Part shown: piece after piece, positions 14,369-22,636 of the stretch
How the letters are laid out: each line of letters starts with the position of its first letter
How positions within the stretch are numbered: the stretch's first letter is position 1
Origin: Chloroflexota bacterium
Lineage (GTDB): Bacteria > Chloroflexota > UBA4733
Assembly (NCBI GenBank): GCA_023381895.1
Contig: JAMCTA010000175.1
Coordinates: 1 to 22,636 of the forward strand
Direction of reading: 5' to 3'
Length of the DNA: 22,636 nucleotides
Program-made: the position numbers and the translations under genes
Notes under the pieces: model-generated
Databases searched by the model: none
What the model saw: the letters and a program-made list of their open reading frames with translations, nothing else
What the model was told of the DNA's origin: nothing

Positions 14369-15497
14369 TGTCCACCTTCCCTTCCCCGCCGGATGTTGGA
14401 CCGGCGCCGGCACGCCGGATGACCAGTTCGAGCGTCGCACCCACCGCTGATTGCGCCAGGTCGAACTGCTGCTCCGGTGCCCCAAGCCCGTCCGCGCCGC
14501 GACACGCTCGCAGATAGGCCAGCAAGTGCCTACGACTGGATGCCAGGGCGGCAAAACGCCCGGCGGCGGTGGCGTCCCCCAGGTTGTGATCGGGATGCCA
14601 GCGGGCGGCCAGGCGACGGTAGTTGGCATCAACCTCAGCTTCAGAGGCCCGCTCCGCCAGCTCCAGCATTCTTCGGGCTGCCTCAATCTCCTGGGTACTG
14701 GACCGGACAAACTCCACCGTGGCGAAGCTATAGGGTGGGAGCGGCCCGATACAGCGGAATGTCAGGCGGCCAGCGAACGAAGCATCCAGCCGGTCAATTC
14801 CAGCGTAGAATTCATTGAGGTGGAGCGGCTCGACGAGAAACCCCACGTTCATAACCAGCTCGTCGGAGGTCAGCGGGTTCGGCTGCGCGGCGCGGCAGGA
14901 GGAGCCCAGTTCGCTCAAGGCCGCGCGACAGACGCTTTCGCGCCGCGCATCCAGGGTCTCCTTGACCAGACGGCCCACCTTGACACGTGTGGCCGTGGCC
15001 TCCTCCGCAGCCTGTCCAGCTATCGTCGCTGCCAGAGCCGCTATCTCCGGCGCACGGGCCAATTCGGCGAAGACCGTCTTCAAGTCCCAGGTGGCGGCAA
15101 CCTCAATCTCCACCGCACCGGCCAGCTGCTCGAGGGCGGACGCCAGGCGGATGTGCCAGCGCGCCAAGGCCCCCTGGATCTCGCGTTGCGAGGTCAAGAC
15201 GGTACCGAACTTCACCGGCAGAACCGGCTGCTCCGTCATAGCACGCTCGATGACACTCTGATGGATGCGCAGGTAGCGCAACAGATGCTCCGCGGCTAGA
15301 CCAGTAATGTCGGGGCCCTGATACTCGCTTACGACGGCGGAGAACCCATGAGCGGGACGCGTGAATACCCGCCCAGCCGCCGGGAGTCCCAACCGTCCCA
15401 GTTCTCGGCGGCACTCCCCCGCCAGGATGGCGTACAGGTAGACGCCTTTCACGTCATTCCTTCTTTGCACCTCAGCACGTTGGTTGACCAGTGGCAT
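14343..15497 (-). CDS. gvpL/F: GvpL/GvpF family protein fused to a C-terminal J (DnaJ) domain
   Basis: The protein has 384 residues. Residues 17-265 form a GvpF/L domain (VYLYAIL, VLPVKFGTVL at 92-101, CIGPLPPYSFATVEF at 249-263). Residues about 270-335 form a J domain: RMLELAERASEAEVDANYRRLAARW, then the HPD signature at 301-303 (WHPDHNLGD), then AGRFAALASSRRHLL. HPD is the Hsp70-stimulating motif of DnaJ proteins, so this Gvp accessory could recruit DnaK to shell subunits. A Gly-rich tail follows. The ATG follows GGGAGGC, which overlaps the stop of the AAA ATPase gene three bases away. No Hsp70 gene lies in the window. Confidence 0.9.
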   Translation of the reverse strand: MPLVNQRAEVQRRNDVKGVYLYAILAGECRRELGRLGLPAAGRVFTRPAHGFSAVVSEYQGPDITGLAAEHLLRYLRIHQSVIERAMTEQPVLPVKFGTVLTSQREIQGALARWHIRLASALEQLAGAVEIEVAATWDLKTVFAELARAPEIAALAATIAGQAAEEATATRVKVGRLVKETLDARRESVCRAALSELGSSCRAAQPNPLTSDELVMNVGFLVEPLHLNEFYAGIDRLDASFAGRLTFRCIGPLPPYSFATVEFVRSSTQEIEAARRMLELAERASEAEVDANYRRLAARWHPDHNLGDATAAGRFAALASSRRHLLAYLRACRGADGLGAPEQQFDLAQSAVGATLELVIRRAGAGPTSGGEGKVDSEHAAVAI

Positions 15498-15500
15498 GGC

Positions 15501-17762
<2,262 letters not shown>

Positions 17763-17779
17763 TCACCTCATAGTGGGGT

Positions 17780-17804
17780 GACGGTTCCGGTAATCGGAAC
17801 CGTC
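17780..17804. other. Intercistronic hairpin between gvpH and the AAA ATPase gene
   Basis: GACGGTTCCG-GTAAT-CGGAACCGTC is a perfect 10-bp stem with a 5-base loop in the 139-base gap. It lacks a following T-run in either direction, so it is not a standard intrinsic terminator. It could be an mRNA stability or processing element, a Rho-type pause site, or an operator. Confidence 0.6.
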
Positions 17805-17856
17805 CGGCTGCAACGGTGCAGTAGTTCAGACTCAGGTGAGGAGTCGAGGCTATGCA

Positions 17857-18414
17857 TTACCGTGCAACGTCTTTCTTCAGGCGCACCTCAAGGATGCCAC
17901 TCTGATAGCTCTGGGTAAGACTCTCCGGCGCAACCATCGCCGGTAGCAGGATCTCTTTGGCGTACTTGCGGTGTTCGCCTGTCGCACTCAGGCTCAAGAT
18001 GTCATCCTTCACCTCGAGTGTGATCCCCTCTGCCGGTACTCCTGGCAGCTCCGCCACCACCAGCACGTGATCCCCTTCATCGAAGACGTCGACCAGTGGC
18101 TCGCGCACTGACGAGACCTCCGGCCCCCGGTCCGTGGCGCGAACGTTGCCGAAGGACTCGACGGTTGGCGTGCCGCCCAGCCCCGTCTTTATCGTGAACC
18201 CATAGACTCCGCGTATCGCCCCCGGGCCTTGCACCTCGCCGGAGCGATGGACCTCAGCCTGCCCCTGCTCGGCCATCTGGCTAACGAGGTCTAAGACGTT
18301 GCCCAATCCCTTGAACAACTCGCCGAATCCCAGGTCAATACTGATTCTGCCTTCGACCGGTCTCCTGGCGCCCCGCCGGCGCCCCGCTTCGTCTGGCCGG
18401 GTCTGCTCGGACAT
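17857..18414 (-). CDS. gvpH: Hsp20-type gas vesicle protein GvpH
   Basis: The 185-residue protein has an alpha-crystallin (Hsp20) domain in its C-terminal half (about residues 103-185: VREPLVDVFDEGDHVLVVAELPGVPAEGITLEV and SYQSGILEVRLKK). This is preceded by the GvpH-specific stretch VYGFTIKTGLGGTPTVESFGNV (about 70-91) and a basic N-terminus. In haloarchaea GvpH is a small heat-shock-like protein linked to gas vesicle stability. The 3' gene is the AAA ATPase. The ATG follows AGGTGGATGAGCG. The 73-base gap upstream contains a 6-bp hairpin (GGCACC/GGTGCC, 18464-18481). Confidence 0.88.
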   Translation of the reverse strand: MSEQTRPDEAGRRRGARRPVEGRISIDLGFGELFKGLGNVLDLVSQMAEQGQAEVHRSGEVQGPGAIRGVYGFTIKTGLGGTPTVESFGNVRATDRGPEVSSVREPLVDVFDEGDHVLVVAELPGVPAEGITLEVKDDILSLSATGEHRKYAKEILLPAMVAPESLTQSYQSGILEVRLKKDVAR

Positions 18415-18487
18415 CGCTCATCCACCTTCTATGCTGCACCGACCGCCTGCTCCGGCGCAACCGGGCACCGTCAGGGGTGCCGTTGCA

Positions 18488-18790
18488 TCAGTACTCCAGC
18501 GTTACGCTGTGCCAGGCCTTCCTTGCCCCGCCCATGGGCGCCAGGCGATCCGGGCTGGCCACGCCCGGCCACAGCGCGTGCAGGTGCTCCATCTGCTGCT
18601 CGATCTCGCATATACGCTGTTCAACACGCTCTCGCTTCCGCCGCCACAACTCGATTTCTCGCTCCAGGCGCTGCTTCTCACTCACCAAGCGGTGGAGCTG
18701 CAGGAAAACGGCGCCATCGCTGTTCGGTAGAGCGCGAGTCGCGACGCTTCTCACGGTGCGGATGTCATGCATGGTCCTGATGCTGGTCAC
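18488..18790 (-). CDS. Small coiled-coil protein of the gas vesicle cluster
   Basis: The 100-residue protein has a long charged helix (about residues 30-72, rich in Glu, Arg, Leu and Gln with heptad-like spacing) that should form a coiled coil. It has no membrane segment and no known Gvp motif. The GTG start has GAGGATC upstream and lies 33 bases behind gvpN. The position between gvpN and gvpH argues for a gas vesicle role, but I do not recognise the family. Confidence 0.7.
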   Translation of the reverse strand: MTSIRTMHDIRTVRSVATRALPNSDGAVFLQLHRLVSEKQRLEREIELWRRKRERVEQRICEIEQQMEHLHALWPGVASPDRLAPMGGARKAWHSVTLEY

Positions 18791-18823
18791 TGCTGATCCT
18801 CCTCGCCATCTCTGTTCAGCGTC

Positions 18824-19768
18824 CTAGGCAGGGCGAGCTAGGCTGCACAGCAGCCCACCTGTCGGGGGACAGTGTTGCTCAACGAGATCGAGAATGACGG
18901 CGCGGGCCCGGTGCTGAGCGCTGTCCCCCATGCGGGCGCCTAGCACGTCTATACAGCTCTGCTCGAAGGAGCGGTCGCCGGCCTCGGCCCGGGCCTCCCG
19001 AACTGCCAGTACCTTGGCAAGCATAATACAATTGCGGACTGTCGGCGCGAACGTACAAGCGCCTGAGTCACGGTAGGCTCGCACCAGGTCGACCAGGCGC
19101 TCCGCGGTCTCTTGGGTGACCCCGGAGCGCGACATGGTGATAGCCACTTCAGTCTCGCGATCGAAGTAGTCCACGTAGATCGTAAGCATCCGGTCACGCA
19201 GCGCGTCTTGCACCTTGTGCACCCCGGCGTACTCACCGGGATTGGAGGTGAAGAGAGCGACGAAGTTGGGATGCACGCGCAGATAGCTAGCGCTGTGCTG
19301 GCCGGAGGGAAGCACAAGGATCTTCTCCTCCAGCACTGAGAGCAGGACGTTGTTCGCCTCAGGTCGGGAGCGAGTGAACTCATCGTAGACGAGGGCCAGC
19401 CCTTCGCGACAGGCCATAGTGAGCCGGTTGTCCACCCAGCGCTGGGCAACATCCTCCTCTGTCTTCACGACGGAATGGATGTAGTTGTCCACGACCTTGC
19501 GCCGGCGGAAGCCGTGCTGCCCCCCAACCAGATCAGAGGTACCAAACTCGTCGTCACCGCAGACGAGCATGATCGGCTGACCGAGGCGGTGCGCCACGTG
19601 CATGGCAAGTGTGGTTTTCCCGGACCCGGAGGGTCCGCAGAAATGCACCGGATAACCCGCTGCAATGTAGCTCAGCGCGCGCTCGGTCAGATCTCGGACG
19701 AACGGTGTCTCAACGAAGCCGGCCCGGGGGCGGGCGGAGAGCACGCTGGCAGCAGTAGGTCGTGCCAT
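18824..19768 (-). CDS. gvpN: Gas vesicle AAA ATPase GvpN
   Basis: The 314-residue MoxR-type AAA+ protein has FVETPFVRDLTERALSYIAAGYPVHFCG leading into Walker A GPSGSGKT (45-52), Walker B LALVYDEF (124-131), and the sensor/arginine region around LFTSNPGEYAGVHKVQDALRDRM, all typical of GvpN. GvpN is an ATP-dependent factor needed for normal vesicle growth, thought to act on the GvpA shell or GvpC. The ATG lies 71 bases behind the GvpC-like gene; its ribosome site (AGGCC) is weak. Confidence 0.95.
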   Translation of the reverse strand: MARPTAASVLSARPRAGFVETPFVRDLTERALSYIAAGYPVHFCGPSGSGKTTLAMHVAHRLGQPIMLVCGDDEFGTSDLVGGQHGFRRRKVVDNYIHSVVKTEEDVAQRWVDNRLTMACREGLALVYDEFTRSRPEANNVLLSVLEEKILVLPSGQHSASYLRVHPNFVALFTSNPGEYAGVHKVQDALRDRMLTIYVDYFDRETEVAITMSRSGVTQETAERLVDLVRAYRDSGACTFAPTVRNCIMLAKVLAVREARAEAGDRSFEQSCIDVLGARMGDSAQHRARAVILDLVEQHCPPTGGLLCSLARPA

Positions 19769-19839
19769 GGTTAGGCCTGCTTTCTGTCTTCCTCAATGCG
19801 GCAGCATGACCACTTGGCTACCGCCCCAGTCCGGCGTTG

Positions 19840-20472
19840 CTACATCGCGATGTACAGTCTGCGCTCCTCATCTTTCCGGGCCTTGTTTCCTTCGATCAGC
19901 CGGGTGATGACGGCGAGGAGGCGCTGGCGAGAGGCGCGGAAGTGCTGTTCCAGATCGACCAGTCGCACCCCATCGGGATGGTCGGCGAGATAGCGGAAAA
20001 CCTCCTCGTCCGTGATAGACTCCGGCACCTGAACCGGAGTATCGATGGTCGGCGTGCTGATTGGCTCCGGCACTTGAACCGGAGTATCGATGGCTGGCGT
20101 GCTGATTGGCTCTGACGCTTGAGCCGGAGTGTCGACAGCCGACGTGCTGGCGGTTGTCGGTTCAACAGCAAACGACGTGCCGCTGCGGTTGGTGAGCATC
20201 TCTCCAGCAAAGCCCTGCCAAATCCGGTGGAATTCTATCAGATTGCTGGCTAGAGCGACGCGGGCATCGTGGAACTCGTGTAGCGTGCCGGCGGTGCTCT
20301 CTCTAAGCGCAGAGAACCCGGCTTCCAGAGAGGCGCGCTGACTGGCTGCCATCTGGCGGTGCGCCTCGTCCGCATCTTCGAGGAAACCGGCCGTGGTTGC
20401 TGTCAGGCCGGCGCGATGCCGGTTGAGCATCGCCTGCTGGTCGCTCGCCATGGTCGCGTGCGCTTGGTGCAT
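19840..20472 (-). CDS. GvpC-like protein, C-terminal part with winged helix (frame-shifted half)
   Basis: The 210-residue reading frame continues the upstream half in another frame. Residues 1-95 are amphipathic helical repeats with Ala, Arg, Glu and 'L-x2-F-x3-R' spacing (TAGTLHEFHDARVALASNLIEFH), resembling GvpC, the outer rib protein. Residues about 115-152 are Pro/Thr-rich tandem 15-residue repeats. Residues 153-210 look like a winged-helix unit (VFRYLADHPDGVRLVDLEQHF, then LAVITRLIEGNKARKDEERRLYIAM), unusual for GvpC. The listed ATG lies inside a 28-bp direct repeat and has no ribosome site, so the part is probably expressed only if the frame is restored. GvpC identity is by repeat pattern only. 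Confidence 0.65.
   Translation of the reverse strand: MHQAHATMASDQQAMLNRHRAGLTATTAGFLEDADEAHRQMAASQRASLEAGFSALRESTAGTLHEFHDARVALASNLIEFHRIWQGFAGEMLTNRSGTSFAVEPTTASTSAVDTPAQASEPISTPAIDTPVQVPEPISTPTIDTPVQVPESITDEEVFRYLADHPDGVRLVDLEQHFRASRQRLLAVITRLIEGNKARKDEERRLYIAM
20020..20154. repeat. Three tandem 45-bp coding repeats
   Basis: Units at 20020-20064, 20065-20109 and 20110-20154. The first two are nearly identical and the third diverged. Each encodes 15 residues of the type PEPISTPTIDTPVQV, a flexible linker before the winged-helix tail. The period is a multiple of three, so copy number can vary without breaking the frame. Confidence 0.85.
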
Positions 20473-20966
20473 ACGCAGGCAGAGGCGGAGGTGGGGATTT
20501 GCCGGGCCGCCATGGTCGCGTGCGCTTGGTGCATACTCTGGAGCATGCCGTGCGTTTGCTGAAGCCTGTCGCCCCGGTCCCTCTTGAGTTTGGCGAACAG
20601 TGCGGTCTCGTTAGCGACGCGCGCTGTGTGTACCTCGCGCATACCGTGCTGGGCCCGGCTGCGTGCCGCGCTGACTTCGGCCCGGCGGTCGGCCGTGACC
20701 TTGGTCAATGTAGTCCGCAGGTGAGCGGCTATTTCGCTACGGCCACTGTTGAATGCAACCAGCGTTCCGGTCACCGTCGCGTGACGAGCGGCATGGTCTG
20801 CGGCTAGCTCAAGGTGCTGCGCGGTTGCTGCCTCGGCCCGCGTTGCGTGCTGGTTGGCAAGGAATTCGCGGACATCAGCGTGACGAGCGCCGAGCATCGC
20901 CACGCGTTCTCGATAGGAGTGCATGAGGTGCTCGGTCGTGCTCCGCATCTCCTCAACCCTGGACAT
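20403..20966 (-). CDS. GvpC-like protein, N-terminal part (truncated by a 62-bp insertion)
   Basis: The 187-residue reading frame starts MSRVEEMRSTTEHLMHSY from an ATG with an excellent AAGGAG site. It consists of amphipathic helical repeats rich in Ala, Arg, His and Glu with a period near 33-40 residues (for example TLVAFNSGRSEIAAHLRTTLTKV), resembling GvpC shell-binding repeats. The frame is sound through HQAHATMA (copy B of a 28-bp repeat). The last 35 or so residues after that (ARQIPTSASACVC onward) have different composition and arise from a 62-bp insertion that shifts the frame. The intact gene would be 354 residues, ending at 19840. Confidence 0.68.
   Translation of the reverse strand: MSRVEEMRSTTEHLMHSYRERVAMLGARHADVREFLANQHATRAEAATAQHLELAADHAARHATVTGTLVAFNSGRSEIAAHLRTTLTKVTADRRAEVSAARSRAQHGMREVHTARVANETALFAKLKRDRGDRLQQTHGMLQSMHQAHATMAARQIPTSASACVCTKRTRPWRATSRRCSTGIAPA
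20447..20536. repeat. 28-bp direct repeat, 62-bp period, inside the GvpC-like gene
   Basis: Identical 28-base copies at 20447-20474 and 20509-20536 flank 34 unrelated bases. The period, 62, is not a multiple of three, which is what breaks the reading frame. Loss of one copy plus the spacer would rejoin the two halves exactly in frame. Confidence 0.9.
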
Positions 20967-20990
20967 CGTGCTCCTTACTCCTTTCCGGGG

Positions 20991-21062
20991 CTGGGCAAGC
21001 GCCACCCAATCGTCACCAAGCCAGCGTAAGAAGCCTGGACGATTGAGTTGACGCTTGCCCAG
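20991..21062. other. Long imperfect stem-loop between gvpA and the GvpC-like gene
   Basis: CTGGGCAAGCG (20991-21001) pairs perfectly with CGCTTGCCCAG (21052-21062). Nested inside, CAATCGTC (21007-21014) pairs with GACGATTG (21038-21045). A roughly 72-base hairpin with a small internal loop would form in the mRNA, 25 bases before the downstream start codon. It could act as attenuator or partial terminator letting gvpA be made in excess, or as an mRNA stabiliser. Confidence 0.7.
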
Positions 21063-21187
21063 CGTAGATCTCGATATCCGCCTAAAGGACCATTCCGGTG
21101 CGGGTGGACCGGCACTAAGACGACGCGACGCCTGCCCGCCGTCCCATCTCCGCCGGCCCGAGGTCCGCGAAGAAGAACCCGGTTGAA

Positions 21188-21406
21188 TTAGGCGGCCGGT
21201 GTGGCAGCAGCCGCGGTCAGGCCAATGGCCTCCGCGTACTTCAGATAGGTCTCAACCGACGCCACAACCACACGGGCTTCGAGGGCAAGAATCTCGATAC
21301 CCACGAGAGAAAGCCGGACCCAAGCATCCACCACGATGCCCTTGTCCAACACGCGATCGATTACCTCAGCCAAGCTTGACGACGCAATGGTCTTCTCAAC
21401 AGCCAT
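21188..21406 (-). CDS. gvpA: Major gas vesicle shell protein GvpA
   Basis: The 72-residue protein is nearly canonical Gvp[56 protein letters not shown] with an Ala-rich tail. This small hydrophobic protein packs into the ribs that form the gas-filled shell and is the most abundant component. It is the first gene of the gas vesicle operon. Behind it lie 221 non-coding bases containing the stem-loop; ahead lie 230 bases rich in repeats. The ATG at 21406 has a modest purine stretch (GAGAGGATGGGG) upstream. Confidence 0.97.
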   Translation of the reverse strand: MAVEKTIASSSLAEVIDRVLDKGIVVDAWVRLSLVGIEILALEARVVVASVETYLKYAEAIGLTAAAATPAA

Positions 21407-21636
21407 GAGCAGAACCCCATCCTCTCAGTACCGGGAGCCCCGGGCATCTTTGCTGGCGACCAGCGGCGACAGGTCCGCCGTCCGCCCCGCTCGCGAGCGG
21501 TGAACCTGCTCACCACCCGTAGCAGTACGGTACCGGTACGCTGAAAGGAATGTATCCCCCGTTAGTATGGGATTTCCCTGCTGGACGGATACCATTTTGG
21601 GACAAACGGATACACGAACCGGCCTGTCGTATACTC
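21407..21636 (-). promoter_or_regulatory. gvpA upstream regulatory region
   Basis: The 230-base gap holds several symmetric or repeated elements: direct repeats ACGGATAC at 21585-21592 and 21606-21613 (21 bases apart, two helical turns), near-palindrome GGGATTTCCC 21569-21578, palindrome GTACCGGTAC 21530-21539, GGTGA-N6-TCACC 21499-21514, and 14-base perfect palindrome CCGCTCGCGAGCGG 21487-21500. A weak -10-like CATACT lies at 21565-21570 on the minus strand with no good -35, which suits an activator-dependent promoter. Candidates are the adjacent NarL-type regulator or the SARP protein. Confidence 0.55.
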
Positions 21637-22296
21637 TCAACTAATGAGCCCCATTTTCAGCGCTATGATTGCTGCGGTAGTGCGATCGGACGCACCGAGC
21701 TTGGCGGTAAGGTTATGCACCTGCTTCTTTACCGTCACCTCAGCTAGGGAGAGCGCATCGCTGATTTCTTTGTTGGTGTGGCCTTGCGCCAGCATGGCGA
21801 GGATGGCCTGCTCGCGCTCCGTTAATGGCTCTGTGAGCGCCATCGCAGGCGCATCTATGTCTCCCGGTTCCGGGCGAATCAGGTTGTTGATGGCCCGGCG
21901 CAGCAATGAGGCCTTGATGAGCAGGACCCCGTCGGCCACCGTACGGATGGTGTGGTTGATGAGGTCGCGCGACGCGTCCTTGAGCAGGTAGCCCGCCGCT
22001 CCGGCGCACACCGCATCGATCACCAGTGCGTCTTCATCATAGCTCGTCAGAATGATCACCTCCGTCTCGGGGTAGTTGGCTCTGATTCGTCGCGTGATCT
22101 CCAGGCCATCAAGGCCCGGCATCCGGATGTCCGTCAGCACGACATGAGGATGCAGTTCGGCTACCCACTCGAGCGCCTCACGTCCATCGGCAGCTTCGCC
22201 GACCACCCTGATCTGGGGATCCGTTTCGAGCATGGTGCGCACACCCTCCCGGGCCACCGTGTGGTCATCCACCACCAGCACCGTAATCTGGTCCAT
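21637..22296 (-). CDS. NarL/FixJ-type response regulator upstream of gvpA
   Basis: The 219-residue protein has an intact receiver (Asp10-Asp11, phospho-acceptor Asp56 in VVLTDIRMP, Thr84, Lys106 in YLLKDAS) and a C-terminal LuxR-type HTH (about 155-215: LTEREQAILAMLAQGHTNKEISDAL, VTVKKQVHNLTAKLG). The ATG at 22296 follows GGGAGGG; a longer in-frame version from 22353 adds 19 unlikely residues. It sits between a histidine kinase and gvpA, all on the same strand, so it is a strong candidate for the regulator of gas vesicle formation. Confidence 0.93.
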   Translation of the reverse strand: MDQITVLVVDDHTVAREGVRTMLETDPQIRVVGEAADGREALEWVAELHPHVVLTDIRMPGLDGLEITRRIRANYPETEVIILTSYDEDALVIDAVCAGAAGYLLKDASRDLINHTIRTVADGVLLIKASLLRRAINNLIRPEPGDIDAPAMALTEPLTEREQAILAMLAQGHTNKEISDALSLAEVTVKKQVHNLTAKLGASDRTTAAIIALKMGLIS

Positions 22297-22419
22297 CAGG
22301 GTCCCTCCCCACTCTGCTGTTCCGCCGCTATGCCCCATTCGTGCCGGGTGCATCGCGCCAGTAAGACAGCCTGTCCACTGCGGGCACAGCGCAGAGGGCC
22401 ATGCGGTCCAAACCCGGTC

Positions 22420-22636
22420 TCAGGGCGGCGTATCTGGTGCGCGGCTGCGGCCAGGCTCCGGCTCTTGCCAGGTCATCGGGATCTCGACGCGGATGCAGGT
22501 TCCTTTGCCTGGACTGGTAGTGACAGCAAAGGTTCCTTGCACTAATTCCGCTCGCTTGCGCATGCTCAGCAGCCCCACCCCCTGCTGTAACAGTTGCGGC
22601 TCGTGCTGGGGTAGCATGCGAGATCGAGCAGCAGAT
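22420..22636 (-). CDS. Sensor histidine kinase, C-terminal end (cut by window edge)
   Basis: Only the end of the gene is in the window. GVGLLSMRKRAELVQGTFAVTTSPGKGTCIRVEIP (ending about 20 residues before the stop) is the G2 box and last strands of the HATPase_c domain of NarX/DesK-type kinases, the usual partners of NarL-type regulators. The frame is open to the window end. It is the presumed partner of the regulator 123 bases downstream. Confidence 0.85.
   Translation of the reverse strand, partial: SAARSRMLPQHEPQLLQQGVGLLSMRKRAELVQGTFAVTTSPGKGTCIRVEIPMTWQEPEPGRSRAPDTPP

Noticed and set aside
14369..14710. A 114-residue N-terminal extension of the second GvpF/L protein
   Set aside because: It lies inside the J-domain fusion gene, has Trp/Pro-rich shadow composition, and a good GTG with ribosome site exists at 14368.
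18464..18481. Hairpin GGCACC/GGTGCC between the coiled-coil gene and gvpH as a terminator
   Set aside because: The stem is only six base pairs with no T-run, and the genes look like one operon; noted only as a gap feature.
20020..20154. Possible CRISPR-like array
   Set aside because: The three 45-bp units are contiguous without spacers and encode in-frame 15-residue repeats of a protein.

Overview
The window looks like a chromosomal segment of a GC-rich bacterium, most plausibly a Chloroflexota member of the Thermomicrobia/Sphaerobacter type. That placement is an inference. It rests on protein flavour: a SARP-type regulator with GAF domains, a CDC48-like AAA ATPase, a compact CuA heme-copper enzyme, and a large gas vesicle cluster that mixes Bacillus-like and actinobacterial-like Gvp proteins. 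Nearly every gene lies on the minus strand. The only intact plus-strand gene is the SARP-type regulator. No tRNA, rRNA, CRISPR array or insertion sequence was seen.

Left module (about 1-6760, minus strand): sulfur handling and respiration. A strong promoter with an inverted-repeat operator precedes an ArsR-rhodanese fusion repressor. It is followed by a PIG-L deacetylase, a SHOCT membrane protein, three DsrE/DsrF/DsrH-like sulfur-relay proteins, and a sulfide:quinone oxidoreductase-like flavoprotein. After a gap with a possible promoter come a CuA subunit and a heme-copper catalytic subunit. The catalytic subunit lacks the usual active-site tyrosine, so it may be an NO reductase of the sNOR type rather than an oxidase.

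Middle (6800-10251): a divergent GAF-GAF-SARP regulator, a decayed histidine kinase fragment just behind it, a conserved hypothetical protein, and a NarL-type response regulator with no ATG/GTG/TTG start at the expected place.

Right module (10288-22636, minus strand): a two-component system (kinase C-terminus at the window edge plus a NarL-type regulator) followed by a gas vesicle operon. In transcription order it holds gvpA, a frameshifted GvpC-like gene, gvpN, a coiled-coil gene, an Hsp20-type gvpH, a CDC48-like AAA ATPase, a GvpF/L with a C-terminal J domain, GvpF/L, gvpG, GvpF/L, a GvpS/M-like protein, GvpF/L, a TPR protein, gvpK and gvpJ. Many genes overlap by 4-26 nt, implying translational coupling. 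The most distinctive features are the chaperone content (J domain, Hsp20, two AAA ATPases), four GvpF/L paralogues, and a 28-bp direct repeat whose recombination would remove exactly the 62 bp that breaks the GvpC-like gene.
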